64,000 bases of DNA, from contig CAVZQP010000002.1 in assembly GCA_963777485.1 (NCBI GenBank), positions 1,116,001 to 1,180,000 on the forward strand, given 5' to 3'. Below the pieces are notes generated by a model that was given only the letters and a program-made list of their open reading frames with translations, searched no databases and was not told the DNA's origin. Positions 63,876 through 64,000 of this stretch are shown here, one piece after another; position 1 is the stretch's first letter; the number at the start of each line of letters is the position of its first letter. The stretch comes from Bog-473 sp963777485 (GTDB lineage Bacteria > Actinomycetota > Acidimicrobiia > Acidimicrobiales > RAAP-2). Both the position numbers and the translations under genes were made by a program.

Positions 63876-64000
63876 GCGGCTGCGGCCGCCGGTTTGGAGT
63901 CCTTGCTCCCGCCGCTTCCGCCATTTCCGCTGTCGGTCTTCGAGGAGCTGTCCTTCGAGTCCTTGGTCGACGAGTCGGACGTCGAAGAGCTTGTCGACTC
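63869..64000 (-). CDS. 3' end of a low-complexity gene, cut by the window
   Basis: The last 43 codons of a minus-strand frame: Ser/Thr/Asp/Lys-rich residues (STSSSTSDSSTKDSKDSSSK), then a Gly/Ser stretch and the end SKDSKPAAAAAS. Such tails are seen on small FmdB-type zinc-ribbon proteins of actinobacteria, but the informative N-terminus lies outside the window. The call of a real gene rests on the clean open frame, codon bias and its convergent place. Confidence 0.55.
   Translation of the reverse strand, partial: ESTSSSTSDSSTKDSKDSSSKTDSGNGGSGGSKDSKPAAAAAS

Overview
The window is GC-rich, gene-dense DNA from an actinobacterium. A full mce lipid-import operon, a Tad pilus locus without an outer-membrane secretin, GAF-ANTAR proteins, tandem GTGA/ATGA stop-start overlaps and many promoters suited to leaderless transcripts all fit a Gram-positive-type actinomycete. 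I lean towards Acidimicrobiia, but that placement is inference. No rRNA, tRNA, CRISPR array or insertion sequence was seen.

1-9.7 kb is metabolic and mixed. It has an alpha/beta hydrolase cut by the window edge, a minus-strand operon of acyl-lipid desaturase plus two GAF-ANTAR regulators, a CocE-type hydrolase remnant, an AhpD-like protein, a D-amino-acid lyase/racemase-like PLP enzyme, an amidase, a phytanoyl-CoA dioxygenase-type oxygenase, and a TetR-NmrA pair behind a perfect operator palindrome.

9.7-20.3 kb is a Tad (Flp) pilus island. Prepilin peptidase (with an apparent frameshift), TadG and TadE run left. CpaB, CpaE, CpaF, TadB, TadC, a LuxR-type regulator and two near-identical Flp pilins run right. 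The divergent control region holds a symmetric two-block inverted repeat, and each pilin gene ends in a copy of the same terminator.

20.3-25.1 kb has type II glutamine synthetase, a CsbD-like protein, the Mce-type ATPase and an unusual sigma factor with a membrane anchor and a repeat tail. 25.1-35.6 kb is a complete mce operon (two YrbE permeases, MceA-F with a lipoprotein at position E, and an Mce-associated protein).

35.7-42 kb is core: a strong candidate structured RNA, secA, prfB, ftsE and ftsX. 42-46.7 kb has a GT39-like membrane glycosyltransferase, a frameshifted methyltransferase divergent from a MerR regulator, an ssb gene followed by two tiny overlapping ORFs, and msrB. 46.8-54.2 kb is a catabolic cluster (serine hydrolase and amidohydrolase leftward; acyl-CoA dehydrogenase, SDR, acyl-CoA ligase and Zn-alcohol dehydrogenase rightward) around a shared palindrome. 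54.2-64 kb carries a nucleotidyltransferase, an ABC exporter, a dxs/MFS/thioesterase operon, tldD-tldE, and the 3' end of a low-complexity gene.

The best candidates for something undescribed are the structured RNA upstream of secA (35714-35990) and the membrane-anchored sigma factor with 11-residue repeats (23362-24813).
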